A DNA stretch of 56,703 bases from Oscillospiraceae bacterium (GCA_015066005.1 SVPF01000011.1:1-56703), one strand, 5' to 3'. Numbered from the stretch's first letter, positions 23,939 to 34,711 are shown. The notes: generated by a model not told the origin, from the sequence alone. A program made the numbers and translations.

Positions 23939-24744
23939 TTACCGAGCTCCTTCGTACGCTTAAAGGAAGCCTTGACGGTATCATTAACAATATTATCAAA
24001 TTCGGAATTTAATAAAACCTCAACACCCTCAATAGTAGAGCCCTTGGGGCTACATACACGCTGGCGCAATACTTCAGGGGTTTCGCCGCTTGTAAGCAGA
24101 AGCTCTGCCGCACCCTTAAGGGTTTGTGCTGCATATAAAATTGCTTTTTCTTCGCTTAACCCAACATTTTCGCCCGCCTTTGCCAAGGCATTTGCAAAGG
24201 TGTAAACAAAGGCAGGGCCACAACCCGATATAACCGAGCCGGCATCAATTAAATCTTCCGGTATTCTATCAATTTTGCCCGAATATTTAAGCGCATTTTC
24301 AAATTCCTTAACTTCATCATCGGTAATTACGGGACAGGTTGCATATAAAAGCATACCCTCATTTACCGCAACGGGTGTGTTGGGCATTATACGAATTGTT
24401 GGAAGCTTTGCACCTAAAATTTCATTATATTTTGAAATTTTAAGCCCTGCCGCCATTGTAACTAAAATAAAGCGGTCTTCCCTTGCCTTTAAAAGCGGTG
24501 CAAGGGGTGACAAAACCTCCGCCATAACCTGCGGTTTAACACCTAAAAAGATGTATTTTGAGTTTTTAACAATTTCCTCATTATTACTAACCGTTGCACC
24601 AATTTTCTGTGCTAGCGAATTTGCTTTATCATAATCAGGGTCGGAAAGTAAAATTTCGTTTCCGCCTACCGACTTTGCAACAGCAGTCGCCAACGCGCCA
24701 CCCATATTACCGCAACCAATAAATCCAAACATTTTGGTTGACAT
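23935..24744 (-). CDS. proC: pyrroline-5-carboxylate reductase
   Basis: A 269-residue NAD(P)H-dependent enzyme making L-proline from pyrroline-5-carboxylate, the last step of proline synthesis. It has Rossmann start MFGFIGCGNMGGALA, the RIMPNTPVAVNEG block and the C-terminal signature in VISGCGPAFVYTFANALAKAGENVGL and RQRVCSPKGSTIEGVEVL. It follows proA by 4 bases, so proB, proA and proC are contiguous. Confidence 0.96.
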   Translation of the reverse strand: MSTKMFGFIGCGNMGGALATAVAKSVGGNEILLSDPDYDKANSLAQKIGATVSNNEEIVKNSKYIFLGVKPQVMAEVLSPLAPLLKAREDRFILVTMAAGLKISKYNEILGAKLPTIRIMPNTPVAVNEGMLLYATCPVITDDEVKEFENALKYSGKIDRIPEDLIDAGSVISGCGPAFVYTFANALAKAGENVGLSEEKAILYAAQTLKGAAELLLTSGETPEVLRQRVCSPKGSTIEGVEVLLNSEFDNIVNDTVKASFKRTKELGK

Positions 24745-24748
24745 AATG

Positions 24749-25978
24749 TTATCTCACCTGACCGTTTCCTTTAATGATATATTTATAAGTATTAAGTTCC
24801 TCAAGTCCCATAGGACCGCGTGCGTGAATTTTTTGTGTGGAAATACCCATTTCACAACCAAGGCCAAATTCGCCCCCGTCGGTAAAACGGGTTGAAGCAT
24901 TGACATAAACGGCTGCCGAATCAACACAAGCGGTAAATATTTCAGCCGCATTATCATCACTTGTAATAATGCTTTCGCTGTGGTGGGTTGAATGTGCGGC
25001 AATGTGCTTTACCGCTTCCTCAACACCGTCAACAATTTTTATTGCCATTTTATAATCTAAAAATTCGGTATCAAAATCGTCCTCGCCTGCGGGATTAACG
25101 CTTATAATATCACAGGTATCCTTGCAACCGACAAGCTCCACTCTGCCTTTAAACATTTCGTAAAGCTTGGGTAAAAATTCACTTGCTATTACTTTATCAA
25201 CAAGCAAAACCTCAGCCGCATTGCAAACTGACGGACGGCTTGTTTTCGCGTTGTTTACAATACTAAGTGCCATATCTACATTAGCGGTTTTTTCAACAAA
25301 AATATGGCAAATACCCGTACCGGTTTCGATACAAGGCACCTTTGCGTTTTCAACACAGGCCTGAATAAGTCCTTTGCCACCTCGAGGAATTAACACGTCA
25401 ACCAAACCGCGTGCCGTCATAAGCTCGTTTGCACTTTGGCGGGTTGTGTCTTCAACCAAGTTTACATAATCACTATTTATTCCGCATTCCTCAAGACCTT
25501 TTTTAAGTGCGGTTACAATAGCTTTAGCCGAATTAAAGGCTTCCTTACCGCCACGAAGCACACAAACGTTACCGCTCTTAAAGGCCAAGGCAGCGGCATC
25601 ACTGGTTACGTTCGGTCGGCTTTCGTAAATAATTGCCACAACACCGATAGGCACCGCAACCTTATTTACCACAAGCCCGTTTTTAAGGGTGTGACTGCTT
25701 AAAATTTTACCCACATTATCGGGCAAATCACGAACATCCTCTATTCCCTTTGCCATTGCTTTAATTCTGTCAGCATTAAGCATTAAGCGGTCAAGCATTG
25801 TGTCGCTAATTTTGCCCTTTGCATTTTGCATATCAACTGCATTTGCTGCTAAAATATCATCGGTTGCTTCAATCAACGCCTTTGCCATTGCGGTAAGGGC
25901 GTTATTTTTAATATCGGTCGGCAAAGCGGCATTAAGGGATACTGCTTTTGCTTTTTTAAGTATTTCTAAAGTTGTCAT
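24749..25978 (-). CDS. proA: glutamate-5-semialdehyde dehydrogenase (gamma-glutamyl phosphate reductase)
   Basis: A 409-residue aldehyde-dehydrogenase-fold enzyme reducing gamma-glutamyl phosphate to the semialdehyde. [28 protein letters not shown] and the catalytic-cysteine segment [16 protein letters not shown] are intact, as is the ending [28 protein letters not shown]. Its ATG overlaps the proB stop (TAATG), so the two subunits of the channelled pathway are made together. Confidence 0.96.
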   Translation of the reverse strand: MTTLEILKKAKAVSLNAALPTDIKNNALTAMAKALIEATDDILAANAVDMQNAKGKISDTMLDRLMLNADRIKAMAKGIEDVRDLPDNVGKILSSHTLKNGLVVNKVAVPIGVVAIIYESRPNVTSDAAALAFKSGNVCVLRGGKEAFNSAKAIVTALKKGLEECGINSDYVNLVEDTTRQSANELMTARGLVDVLIPRGGKGLIQACVENAKVPCIETGTGICHIFVEKTANVDMALSIVNNAKTSRPSVCNAAEVLLVDKVIASEFLPKLYEMFKGRVELVGCKDTCDIISVNPAGEDDFDTEFLDYKMAIKIVDGVEEAVKHIAAHSTHHSESIITSDDNAAEIFTACVDSAAVYVNASTRFTDGGEFGLGCEMGISTQKIHARGPMGLEELNTYKYIIKGNGQVR

Positions 25979-26745
25979 TACTGTTCACCTATAAAACGGG
26001 TGCCAACGTCTTTACCGTCAACAATATCATAAAGATGTGATGGAGTATCGCCATTTGCAATAACCATATCAATGCCATGCTTTGTAACAATTTTAGCCGC
26101 CTTAATTTTGGTTGCCATACCGCCCGTGCCAAGCGAACTTCCCACACCGCCAATCATAGCTTCAATGCTTTCATCAATATTTTCAACCTTATGTAAAAGC
26201 ACTGCATCGCTGTTTTTATGCGGGTCAGCAGTATAAAGGCCGTCAATGTCAGATAAGATTATAAGCAAATCGGCCTTAATAGCAGTTGCAACAATTGCGC
26301 CTAAGGTATCGTTATCACCAATTTCAATTTCAGCGGTCGAAATTGAGTCGTTTTCGTTAATAATGGGTATTACCGAAAGCTCGAGTAAACGGCACATTGT
26401 GTTTTCAAAATTTTTGCGGCGAATGTCGTCACCAACATCCTCACCCGTTAAAAGAATTTGTGCAACAGTGTGATTATATTCCGAAAATAAGCGGTCATAT
26501 GTATACATAAGCTCGCATTGACCGACCGCAGCTGATGCCTGCTTTGTGGGAATATCCTTGGGTTTTTCGGTAAGTGACAGTTTACCCACGCCCATACCAA
26601 TAGCGCCCGAGGACACCAAAATCACTTCATTTCCAGCATTTTTAAGGTCACTCATAACCTTACAAAGCTCTTCTACCCTACGAATATTCAGATGCCCTGT
26701 TTTATGAGCCAAGGTAGAGGTGCCTATTTTTACAACAATACGCAT
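25978..26745 (-). CDS. proB: glutamate 5-kinase, short form without PUA domain
   Basis: A 255-residue amino-acid kinase phosphorylating glutamate, the committed step of proline synthesis. [31 protein letters not shown]-like [16 protein letters not shown] and the [14 protein letters not shown] block are typical. The usual C-terminal PUA domain is absent; the protein ends soon after the kinase fold, as in other short ProBs. ATG 26745 is chosen (GGGAG 10 bases upstream); an open frame extends back to 26871 into argF but is unconserved. Confidence 0.94.
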   Translation of the reverse strand: MRIVVKIGTSTLAHKTGHLNIRRVEELCKVMSDLKNAGNEVILVSSGAIGMGVGKLSLTEKPKDIPTKQASAAVGQCELMYTYDRLFSEYNHTVAQILLTGEDVGDDIRRKNFENTMCRLLELSVIPIINENDSISTAEIEIGDNDTLGAIVATAIKADLLIILSDIDGLYTADPHKNSDAVLLHKVENIDESIEAMIGGVGSSLGTGGMATKIKAAKIVTKHGIDMVIANGDTPSHLYDIVDGKDVGTRFIGEQ

Positions 26746-26761
26746 TTTAAAAATCTCCCAA

Positions 26762-27745
26762 TTAAAGAGTTGCAGCCATAACCGCTTTAATAGTATGCAT
26801 ACGGTTTTCGGCCTCGTCAAATACAATGGACTGACTGCTTTCAAAAACCTCGTCGGTAACTTCCATTTCACTTATGCCGAATTTTTCACCGATTTGTTTA
26901 CCTAAGGTTGTTTTAAGGTCGTGGAAAGAAGGCAGACAGTGCATAAATACTGCCTTACCCCCTGCGTTATCCATAACCTTTTTATTTACCTGATAAGGCG
27001 ATAAATCCTTAATTCTTTCAGCCCATACCTCATCAGGCTCACCCATAGAAACCCAAACGTCCGTTGCAATTACATCGGCGTTTTTGGTAGCCTTCATAAC
27101 GTCAGTTTCAAAGGTGATAACAGCGCCTGTTTCCTTAGCAATTGCCTGACAGGTTTCAACTAAATCGCTGTTTGGAAAATACTTTTCAGGCGCGCAAACG
27201 GTAAAGTTCATACCCATTTTGGCGGCACCCACCATATATGAATTACCCATATTATAACGGGCATCTCCCATATAAACAAAGTTAATGCCCTTGAGGCGAC
27301 CAAACTTTTCTTTAATGGTTAAAAAGTCGGCCAAAATTTGTGTGGGGTGGAATTCGTTAGTTAAACCGTTCCATACAGGCACACCCGCATATTTAGCCAG
27401 TTCTTCAACAATTTCCTGCCCATAACCTCGGTACTCGATACCGTCATACATACGGCCAAGTACGCGGGCGGTGTCGGCAATGCTTTCCTTTTTGCCAATT
27501 TGTGAGCCCTGCGGGTCAAGATATGTTACGCCCATACCCAAATCATAAGCCGCAACCTCAAAGCTACAGCGTGTGCGGGTGCTGGTTTTTTCAAATATTA
27601 AAGCAATATTCTTGCCTTCGCAAAGTCTGTGCGGAATGCCCGCTTTTTTCTTTTGCTTAAGCTCGCTTGCCAAGTCAATAAGGCAAGCAATTTCAGCGGG
27701 TGTAAAATCAAGAAGCTTTAAAAAGCTTTTACCTCTAAAATCCAT
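26762..27745 (-). CDS. argF: ornithine carbamoyltransferase
   Basis: A 327-residue enzyme joining carbamoyl phosphate and ornithine into citrulline. The carbamoyl-phosphate motif [16 protein letters not shown], the HPTQ loop ([14 protein letters not shown]) and the ornithine-side MHCLPSFHD with catalytic Cys are present. The HCLPSFHD variant is common in anabolic and catabolic forms alike; the arg operon position argues for biosynthesis. Start overlaps argD stop (TAATG). Confidence 0.95.
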   Translation of the reverse strand: MDFRGKSFLKLLDFTPAEIACLIDLASELKQKKKAGIPHRLCEGKNIALIFEKTSTRTRCSFEVAAYDLGMGVTYLDPQGSQIGKKESIADTARVLGRMYDGIEYRGYGQEIVEELAKYAGVPVWNGLTNEFHPTQILADFLTIKEKFGRLKGINFVYMGDARYNMGNSYMVGAAKMGMNFTVCAPEKYFPNSDLVETCQAIAKETGAVITFETDVMKATKNADVIATDVWVSMGEPDEVWAERIKDLSPYQVNKKVMDNAGGKAVFMHCLPSFHDLKTTLGKQIGEKFGISEMEVTDEVFESSQSIVFDEAENRMHTIKAVMAATL

Positions 27746-28908
27746 TAAGCTTCACAGCCTTTCTTAATAATTTCAACTGCTTTTTTAAGGTCGTCCCAAC
27801 CGATATTTAAAGCAGGTAAAAGTCTAACCTTGGTTTTTGCCTTTATCGGTAAAACGCCGTTTTCCATACAGTATTTAATAACTTCAGAAGCGTCCTTTTC
27901 GGTCTCAATACCAATCATTAAACCCATACCGCTTACACCTTTAACGCCCTTTGCGTTTTTAAGTGTATTGAATATATATTCTGACTTTTCTTTAACCTCA
28001 ATTAAAAGCTCGTCATCAATGCGGTTAATAACACTAATTGCGCCGGCGCAAGCCACGGGGTTACCGCCAAAGGTTGAGCCGTGTGTACCGGGAGTAAGCA
28101 CATTTTTAACCTTTTCGCCAAGCATTGTAGCGCCAAGCGGAAGACCGTTACCAAGCCCCTTTGCAGTAGACACAATATCAGGTAAAACGCCGTAATTCAT
28201 AAAGGCATAAAGCGCGCCCGTACGGCCATTACCTGTTTGCACCTCGTCAGCAATTGTTAAAATATCTTCCTTTTCGGCAATTTCAAAAATAGCCTTAACA
28301 AAGTCAGGCTCAAGCGGTAAAACGCCGCCCTCACCCTGCACACATTCAAACATAATTGCCGCTACCTTGTTTTCTTTAACCTTAGCTTCAAGGTCGGCAA
28401 TATTGTTGGCTTCGGCATAAACAAAGCCGTCAGTCAAGGGTAAAAAGTCGTTATGAAAAACATCCTGTCCCGTTGCCGCAAGGGTTGTAATTGTTCTGCC
28501 GTGAAAGCTGTTTTTAAGGGTAATTATTGTGTTATAATCGCTTCCCTTTTTATCAGCGGCATACTTTCTTGCAACCTTTATTGCACATTCGTTAGCTTCC
28601 GCACCCGAATTCCCAAAAAACACCTTTTTAAGACCCGTTCTATTACATAAAATTTCAGCTAAATCAGCACAGGGCTTTGTGTAATAAAGGTTTGAAGCGT
28701 GCTGAAGGGTGTTCAGCTGATTGGTTACAGCCTTTACCCATTCTTCATCAGCCACACCAAAGGTGTTAACTGCAATGCCTGTCGCCATATCAATATAACC
28801 TTTGCCACTATCATCATACACAACCGAACCCTTGCCCGATACCAAATTAAGCGGAAAACGAGCATAGGTAGATGCAACAAAGCTATTATCCTTTTCAAAA
28901 ATATTCAT
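27745..28908 (-). CDS. argD: acetylornithine aminotransferase
   Basis: A 387-residue class III PLP aminotransferase converting N-acetylglutamate semialdehyde to N-acetylornithine. [19 protein letters not shown], the [11 protein letters not shown] block and the PLP-lysine region [14 protein letters not shown] are present. ATG 28908 (MNIFEKD) is used, one base after the argB stop; a GTG/TTG a few codons earlier lies within argB. Confidence 0.94.
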   Translation of the reverse strand: MNIFEKDNSFVASTYARFPLNLVSGKGSVVYDDSGKGYIDMATGIAVNTFGVADEEWVKAVTNQLNTLQHASNLYYTKPCADLAEILCNRTGLKKVFFGNSGAEANECAIKVARKYAADKKGSDYNTIITLKNSFHGRTITTLAATGQDVFHNDFLPLTDGFVYAEANNIADLEAKVKENKVAAIMFECVQGEGGVLPLEPDFVKAIFEIAEKEDILTIADEVQTGNGRTGALYAFMNYGVLPDIVSTAKGLGNGLPLGATMLGEKVKNVLTPGTHGSTFGGNPVACAGAISVINRIDDELLIEVKEKSEYIFNTLKNAKGVKGVSGMGLMIGIETEKDASEVIKYCMENGVLPIKAKTKVRLLPALNIGWDDLKKAVEIIKKGCEA

Positions 28909-28909
28909 A

Positions 28910-29773
28910 TCAATCACCAACTACCATCGTACCTGCGCCCTCGTTAGTAAGGGTTTCAATAAGAAGAGAATGCGGCACACGGCCGTCCATTATAAACACC
29001 TTTTTAACGCCACGCTTAATGGCTTCAAGACAACATTCAACCTTGGGTATCATACCGCCCGAAATTGTGCCGTCCTCAAAAAGCTTTCCGGCTTCACTAA
29101 CGGTTATTTTGGGTATTAGGGTGTCAGGGTTATCCTTATCCTTTAAAATACCTGCAATATCGGTCATTGAAATTAAACATTCAGCCTCCAACGCGCCTGC
29201 AATATATGCTGCGGCGGTATCAGCATTTATGTTATAAACATTACCCTCGTCATCACGGGCAACGGTAGACACAACCGGTATGTAATGATGACGGATAAGG
29301 TCAGTAATAGGCTCGATATTAACATCGGTAATTGTTCCGACAAAGCCAAGGCGCTTGTCTTTAGGCTGAGCAGTAATCATTTTACCGTCAATACCCGAAA
29401 TACCCATTGCCTTACCACCCTTCATTTGCAAAAGGTTTACAAGGCTTTTGTTAATTTTGCCCGCAAGCACCATTTGAACAACCTCGGCAGTTTCCTTGTC
29501 GGTAACACGAAGACCGTCAACAAAAACGGTTTCTTTGCCGATTTTTGCCAAGGTTTCGGTAATTTCGGGGCCGCCGCCGTGAACTAAAACAATTCTTACA
29601 CCGATAAGGCGCAAAAGGATAATATCCTCCATAACCTGCTGTTTTAATTCTTCGTTAATCATAGCATTACCGCCGTATTTAATTACAATTGTTTTTTTGT
29701 TGTATTGCTGAATATACGGAAGCGCCTGAGTAAGTATTTCGGCACGCTGTGCGTTAGTAATATTCAAAGACAT
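28910..29773 (-). CDS. argB: N-acetylglutamate kinase
   Basis: A 287-residue amino-acid kinase making N-acetylglutamyl phosphate. VIKYGGNAM, VHGGGPEI and the KIGKETVFVDGLRVTD region are canonical. The N-terminal helix (ILTQALPYIQQYNKKTIVIKYGG) is the type seen in hexameric, arginine-feedback-inhibited enzymes. GGAGG lies ahead of the ATG. A hairpin precedes it in the argJ-argB gap. Confidence 0.95.
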   Translation of the reverse strand: MSLNITNAQRAEILTQALPYIQQYNKKTIVIKYGGNAMINEELKQQVMEDIILLRLIGVRIVLVHGGGPEITETLAKIGKETVFVDGLRVTDKETAEVVQMVLAGKINKSLVNLLQMKGGKAMGISGIDGKMITAQPKDKRLGFVGTITDVNIEPITDLIRHHYIPVVSTVARDDEGNVYNINADTAAAYIAGALEAECLISMTDIAGILKDKDNPDTLIPKITVSEAGKLFEDGTISGGMIPKVECCLEAIKRGVKKVFIMDGRVPHSLLIETLTNEGAGTMVVGD

Positions 29774-29800
29774 TTTGTTTCCTCCAAATAAAGACTTACA

Positions 29801-29822
29801 GGCGAGCAGTAAATTGCTCGCC
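29801..29822 (-). promoter_or_regulatory. intercistronic hairpin between argJ and argB
   Basis: GGCGAGCA (29801-29808) pairs with TGCTCGCC (29815-29822). No T run follows on the minus strand, so it is more likely an RNA processing or stability element than a terminator. Confidence 0.5.
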
Positions 29823-29829
29823 CAAGATA

Positions 29830-31041
29830 TTAGGTACGGTAGTCACCGTTTATTTTAACATAATCGTAAGTGAGGTCACAGCCCCAAGCGGTAGATGAAG
29901 CGTTACCGCTGTTCAAATTTACAAGAATTTCAATTTCGCCTTCCAAAAGAATTTCCTTTGCCTTTTCTTCCGAAAAATCAACCCCTGCGCCGTTTTCGCA
30001 AACTAAAATTTCACCCTTTTGCGACTTAAAACAAACATCAATTTTATTAACATCCACCTTAGCACCCGAATAGCCGATAGCGCAAAGTACCCTGCCCCAG
30101 TTTGCATCGGCGCCAAACATTGCCGCCTTTGTCAAAGCCGAACACACAACCGACTTTGCAACAACCTTTGCAATTTCGAGACTTTCAGCGTTCAATACTT
30201 TACATTCGAGCAATTTCGTTGCGCCCTCACCGTCGGCCGCAATTTTTCTGCAAAGGTTAACACATACCGTGTTAAGCGCCTTCATAAATACATCAAATTC
30301 CGCACCGTCAGCAGTAATTTCTTTATTCTCAGCCATACCGTTTGCCAACACAACAACCATATCATTAGTTGAGGTATCGCCATCAACCGATACCATATTA
30401 AAGGTTGTTTGAATATCGGTTGAAAGGGCTTTTTGAAGCATTTCGGATGATATTGCGCAGTCGGTAGTAATAAAGACAAGCATTGTTGCCATATTAGGAT
30501 GAATCATACCCGAGCCCTTGGCAATACCGCCAATTTTACAAGCCTTGCCGCCAATGTTAAATTCCAACGCGATTTCCTTCATTTTGGTGTCGGTGGTCAT
30601 AATACCCTCGGCCGCAAGATTACTATTTAAGCCCAAGCCTTCTACCAATTCGGGAATACCGTTTTGGATGGGTGTAATATCAAGCGGCTGACCGATAACA
30701 CCTGTAGAAGCAACAACTACATCAGTCGCATCAATACCAAGCTTTTCGCCCAAAATTTCGCAGGTTTTTGTAGCAATTTCAATACCGTTTGCATTGCAGG
30801 TATTAGCATTACCGCTGTTGCAAATAACAGCCTGTGCCTTGCCGTTTGATATATTTGATTTAGTAACCTGCAAAGGTGCACCTTTCACGAGGTTAGTTGT
30901 ATAAACCGCAGCCGCATTAGCAAGCTTTTCGCTGCAAATTAAGCTTAAATCCCTTTTTGTTTTGTTTTTTCTAATACCGCAATGAATACCGTTTGCCTTA
31001 AAGCCCTTTGCAGCGCAAACGCCGCCGTTAATAATTTTCAT
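29830..31041 (-). CDS. argJ: bifunctional ornithine acetyltransferase/N-acetylglutamate synthase
   Basis: A 403-residue Ntn-type enzyme that recycles the acetyl group from N-acetylornithine to glutamate. The self-cleavage site is in KGSGMIHPNMATMLVFITTD, where the Thr after MA is the nucleophile. NSGNANTCNANGIE and NWGRVLCAIGYSG are conserved. With ArgJ present, no separate argA or argE is needed, which fits the gene set here. Bifunctionality is inferred from the pathway context. Confidence 0.95.
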   Translation of the reverse strand: MKIINGGVCAAKGFKANGIHCGIRKNKTKRDLSLICSEKLANAAAVYTTNLVKGAPLQVTKSNISNGKAQAVICNSGNANTCNANGIEIATKTCEILGEKLGIDATDVVVASTGVIGQPLDITPIQNGIPELVEGLGLNSNLAAEGIMTTDTKMKEIALEFNIGGKACKIGGIAKGSGMIHPNMATMLVFITTDCAISSEMLQKALSTDIQTTFNMVSVDGDTSTNDMVVVLANGMAENKEITADGAEFDVFMKALNTVCVNLCRKIAADGEGATKLLECKVLNAESLEIAKVVAKSVVCSALTKAAMFGADANWGRVLCAIGYSGAKVDVNKIDVCFKSQKGEILVCENGAGVDFSEEKAKEILLEGEIEILVNLNSGNASSTAWGCDLTYDYVKINGDYRT

Positions 31042-31051
31042 AAAAAAACTC

Positions 31052-31984
31052 CTATATATCTAAGCCTTCTGTTAAATCGGCGCCAAGCACCAAATTCATA
31101 CATTCTATCGCCGCGCCCGAAGCACCTTTGCCAAGATTATCATAGCGGGCTATAAGAAGTATTCTGTCCTCATTACCTGAAACCGAAATTTCCATACTGT
31201 CCTTCATTTCAAGTCGGTTTGCCGAACAAAAGCCGTCTTCATCAAAATCCTCAACATATTTTACTATGGGTCCTGAGTATTTTTCTTTATAAGCATTTTT
31301 TATATCCTCTGCACTAAACCCGGCATTAAGCTGAGACTTAAACAAAGGCACAGTAACCTCCATACCACTGTAAAAAGCAGCAACTATCGGCAAAAATACA
31401 GGGTCATTTTCAATTCCCGAAATCGCCTTCATTTCAGGCAAATGCTTATGGCTTTGCGTTAGTCCGTATTGTCGTGGAGCTTCAAGTAACCAGTCGCGCT
31501 CCATTGATTCATAATCGGCAATCATTTTTTTGCCACCGCCCGAATAACCGGTAAGCGAGGTGCAGGAAAGCAAAATATCCTTGCTGATTATCCCTTTTTC
31601 TACAAGAGGGTAAACAAGCGAAATAAAACCGCTGGCGTGACAGCCCGGGTTTGCAATACGCTTGGATTTTTTTATTTTTTCCTCGTGTTCTTTTGACAAT
31701 TCGGGAAAGCCGTATGTCCAATCGGGGTTGGTTCTATGAGCAGTAGATGCATCAATTACCACTGTTTCGGGATTTTCTATTAAGGATACCGCCTCTATTG
31801 CGGCCGCATCGGGAAGGCACAAAAACGCAATATCCGCACCGTTAATGGCTTCGCGCCGTGCGGTAGTATCCTTACGCTTATCTTCTGATAAAATAATCAG
31901 TTCAATATCTGTTCTATTAGAAAGACGTTCCTTAATGCGAAGCCCCGTTGTGCCCGCACCACCGTCAATAAATACCTTTTTCAT
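31052..31984 (-). CDS. argC: N-acetyl-gamma-glutamyl-phosphate reductase, type 2
   Basis: A 310-residue NADPH-dependent reductase of the arginine pathway. The start KKVFIDGGAGTTGLRIKERL and the catalytic-Cys motif ANPGCHASGF identify it. Its length and the FIDGGAGTTG nucleotide loop are those of the shorter type 2 ArgC, not the ~345-residue type 1 enzyme usual in Bacillus. The start overlaps argH by 20 bases, with GGAG inside argH. Confidence 0.93.
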   Translation of the reverse strand: MKKVFIDGGAGTTGLRIKERLSNRTDIELIILSEDKRKDTTARREAINGADIAFLCLPDAAAIEAVSLIENPETVVIDASTAHRTNPDWTYGFPELSKEHEEKIKKSKRIANPGCHASGFISLVYPLVEKGIISKDILLSCTSLTGYSGGGKKMIADYESMERDWLLEAPRQYGLTQSHKHLPEMKAISGIENDPVFLPIVAAFYSGMEVTVPLFKSQLNAGFSAEDIKNAYKEKYSGPIVKYVEDFDEDGFCSANRLEMKDSMEISVSGNEDRILLIARYDNLGKGASGAAIECMNLVLGADLTEGLDI

Positions 31985-33356
31985 TTAAAAACTCCGTCAA
32001 AAATACAATTTGCTTATTTACAGAATCGGGACCTGTGCTGCCGGCAGAAATACGCTTAGCAACACAAGTTTCAAGTGATATTTCATTATATAAGTCGTTA
32101 TCGAAGATATCGCTGAATTCTTTATATTTTTCAATCGGTAAAGTATCTAATACCAAATTTTCTTTAATGCAATAAGCCACAATTTCACCAACGTGCTTAT
32201 ATGCAGTTCTAAAAGGCATACCCTTTTTAACCATATAATCGGCTAAATCGGTAGCATTAATAAAGCCTTTACCTGCGGCTTTATACATATTGTCCTTTAA
32301 AACAGTCATTGTGGCAACCATAGGTGTAAACACACCTAAACACATTTTAACGGTATCAACTGCATCGAAAATAGCTTCCTTATCCTCCTGCATATCCTTG
32401 TTATACGCAAGCGGAATACCCTTTAATGTGGTAAGAAGCGACATTAAGTCACCATATACCCTACCCGTTTTACCGCGCACAAGCTCGGCCATATCGGGAT
32501 TTTTCTTTTGCGGCATAATGCTTGAGCCCGTTGTATAGCTGTCATCAAGCTCAATAAACTTAAACTCCCAGCTTGACCACAAAATAATTTCTTCCGAAAA
32601 GCGTGATAAGTGCATCATTAAAATTGAATAAGCCGATAAAAGCTCTAAACAAAAATCCCTGTCGGAAACACCGTCAATGCTGTTAAGCGAAATTCCAGTA
32701 AAACCAAGGCGCTCAGCCTCGAATTCGCGGTCGGTATTGTATGTAGTACCTGCTAAAGCACAAGAGCCTATGGGGCACTGTGCCCACATTCTTCCCAAAG
32801 CATCGTTTATTCTGTCAAAGTCACGCTTTAACATAAAGGCATAGCTTAAAATGTGGTGCGCAAAGGTAATGGGCTGCGCCCTTTGAAGATGGGTATAGCC
32901 AGGCATAATGGCATCCTTATATTCCTCAGCCTTATCCTTAATTGCAGCGATAAGCGAAAGAATAAGCTTGCCGATTTCTTCACATTCCTGTGCTAAATAA
33001 AGGCGAACATCAAGCGCAACCTGGTCGTTACGGCTTCTTGCTGTGTGAAGCTTTTTACCCGTGTCACCGATTCTTTTAGTAAGCTCAGCTTCAACAAACA
33101 TATGTATATCTTCGGCGTTCATATCAATTTGCAAATTGCCGTTTTCAATATCCTCTAAAATACCGCTGAGGCCATTGATGATCACCTTAGACTCATCGTC
33201 TGAAATAATACCCTGACGGGACAGCATCATAGCGTGTACCATTGAGCCCGTAATATCCTGCTTATACATACGGCAGTCAAAATAAATTGAAGAATTAAAG
33301 TCGTCAGCCTGCTTATCAAGGGCCTTTTCGAACCTGCCTGCCCACATTTTTTCCAT
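31965..33356 (-). CDS. argH: argininosuccinate lyase
   Basis: A 463-residue fumarase-superfamily enzyme splitting argininosuccinate into arginine and fumarate. MWAGRFEKALDK, HTARSRNDQVALD, PGYTHLQRAQP and the signature GSSIMPQKKNPD are all present. ATG 33356 (MEKMWAGRF) is chosen over an in-frame ATG at 33368 that sits directly on the AAGGA; a longer frame reaches 33425. Second gene of the arg operon. Confidence 0.95.
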   Translation of the reverse strand: MEKMWAGRFEKALDKQADDFNSSIYFDCRMYKQDITGSMVHAMMLSRQGIISDDESKVIINGLSGILEDIENGNLQIDMNAEDIHMFVEAELTKRIGDTGKKLHTARSRNDQVALDVRLYLAQECEEIGKLILSLIAAIKDKAEEYKDAIMPGYTHLQRAQPITFAHHILSYAFMLKRDFDRINDALGRMWAQCPIGSCALAGTTYNTDREFEAERLGFTGISLNSIDGVSDRDFCLELLSAYSILMMHLSRFSEEIILWSSWEFKFIELDDSYTTGSSIMPQKKNPDMAELVRGKTGRVYGDLMSLLTTLKGIPLAYNKDMQEDKEAIFDAVDTVKMCLGVFTPMVATMTVLKDNMYKAAGKGFINATDLADYMVKKGMPFRTAYKHVGEIVAYCIKENLVLDTLPIEKYKEFSDIFDNDLYNEISLETCVAKRISAGSTGPDSVNKQIVFLTEFLNEKGIY

Positions 33357-33407
33357 TAAAAGAAACATTCCTTTCGGGTTTAGCGTACTGTTTAAAAATA
33401 GAATCAC

Positions 33408-33435
33408 CCACAGCGCCGAAAACAAGGCACTGTGG
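33408..33435 (-). promoter_or_regulatory. hairpin between argG and argH
   Basis: CCACAGCGCC (33408-33417) and GGCACTGTGG (33426-33435) pair with one mismatch around GAAAACAA, extended by CAC/GTG outside. The following minus-strand sequence is not a clean T tract, so partial termination or mRNA processing between argG and the rest is possible. Confidence 0.5.
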
Positions 33436-33451
33436 TGATAAAAATTAAAAA

Positions 33452-34681
33452 TTATTTGAGGCCGTTTTTAGCTCTCATCTTGGCATTAACCTTGGTTGCA
33501 AGACCGTAAAGGTTAATAAAGCCTGTTGCATCGCTTTGATCGTAAACATCATCTTCATCAAAGGTTGCAATTTCAGGGTCGTAAAGTGAATAGGGTGAAG
33601 TAACGCCTGCGTTAATCATATTGCCCTTGTAAAGCTTTAAGGTAACGTCACCTGTAACTGTTTTTTGTGTTTCCTTAACAAAAGCAAGAATTGCCTGAGT
33701 TAAAGGGGTAAACCAAAGTGCATTGTAAACGTTTTCGGCAAGCTTTTGAGCAACAAGTGCTTTATAATGCGCGGTATCCTTATCAAGACAAATGCTTTCA
33801 AGCACGTTGTGTGCCTTGTAAAGAATTGCACCGCCGGGGGTTTCGTAAACGCCGCGGCACTTCATACCAACAAGACGGTTTTCAACAATATCCAAAAGAC
33901 CGATGCCGTTTTCACCGCCGAGCTTATTAAGGGTGGTAACAACACCGACTGAATCCATTTCTACACCGTCAACAGCGGTAGGAATACCCTGCTCAAAATG
34001 AATTTTAACATAGGTGGGCTTATCTGGTGCCATTTCAGGAGAAACGCCCATTTCCAAAAAGCCGGGCTTATTGTAAAGGGGCTCGTTTGCGGGATCCTCT
34101 AAATCAAGACCTTCGTGAGAAAGGTGCCAGATATTCTTATCCTTAGAATAGTTGGTTTCACGGTTAATCTTCAAAGGAACATTGTGTGCTTCGGCATAAT
34201 CAATTTCCTCTTCACGAGATTTAATATCCCATTCACGCCAAGGTGCGATAATAGTCATATCAGGAGCAAAGGCTTTAATTGCAAGCTCGAAACGAACCTG
34301 GTCGTTACCCTTACCTGTACAGCCGTGGCAGATAGCATCTGCGCCTTCAGCTAAAGCAATTTCAGCAATTCTTTTTGCAATGGGAGGACGTGCAAATGCA
34401 GTACCAAGCATATAATCCTCATAAAGTGCGCCTGCCTGAACACAGGGGAAAACGTAATCATCCAAAAATTCTTTGGTAAGGTCTTCTATGTAAAGCTTTG
34501 AAGCACCTGTCTTAAGCGCCTTTTCTTCAAGACCCTCTAATTCGTCAGCCTGACCCACGTTACCCGAAACTGCAATAATTTCAGGATTGTTGTAATTTTC
34601 CTTAAGCCAAGGAATAATAATTGATGTATCAAGACCGCCCGAATAAGCAAGTACAACCTTTTTAATTTCTTTTTTTGCCAT
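33452..34681 (-). CDS. argG: argininosuccinate synthase
   Basis: A 409-residue ATP-dependent enzyme joining citrulline and aspartate. The PP-loop [18 protein letters not shown] is at the N-terminus and [15 protein letters not shown] is conserved. ATG 34681 has GGAGGT eight bases upstream; the open frame upstream to 34777 runs through the promoter and is not coding. First gene of the arg/pro run, directly behind ArgR-type palindromes. Confidence 0.96.
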   Translation of the reverse strand: MAKKEIKKVVLAYSGGLDTSIIIPWLKENYNNPEIIAVSGNVGQADELEGLEEKALKTGASKLYIEDLTKEFLDDYVFPCVQAGALYEDYMLGTAFARPPIAKRIAEIALAEGADAICHGCTGKGNDQVRFELAIKAFAPDMTIIAPWREWDIKSREEEIDYAEAHNVPLKINRETNYSKDKNIWHLSHEGLDLEDPANEPLYNKPGFLEMGVSPEMAPDKPTYVKIHFEQGIPTAVDGVEMDSVGVVTTLNKLGGENGIGLLDIVENRLVGMKCRGVYETPGGAILYKAHNVLESICLDKDTAHYKALVAQKLAENVYNALWFTPLTQAILAFVKETQKTVTGDVTLKLYKGNMINAGVTSPYSLYDPEIATFDEDDVYDQSDATGFINLYGLATKVNAKMRAKNGLK

Positions 34682-34696
34682 TTTTATTACCTCCGA

Positions 34697-34711
34697 ATGC
34701 ATAATATGCAT
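34697..34711 (-). promoter_or_regulatory. ARG-box-like palindrome next to the argG ribosome site
   Basis: ATGCAT-AAT-ATGCAT, a perfect inverted repeat resembling ArgR/AhrC operators (TGNATN4ATNCA). It lies between the promoter and the start codon. Confidence 0.5.
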
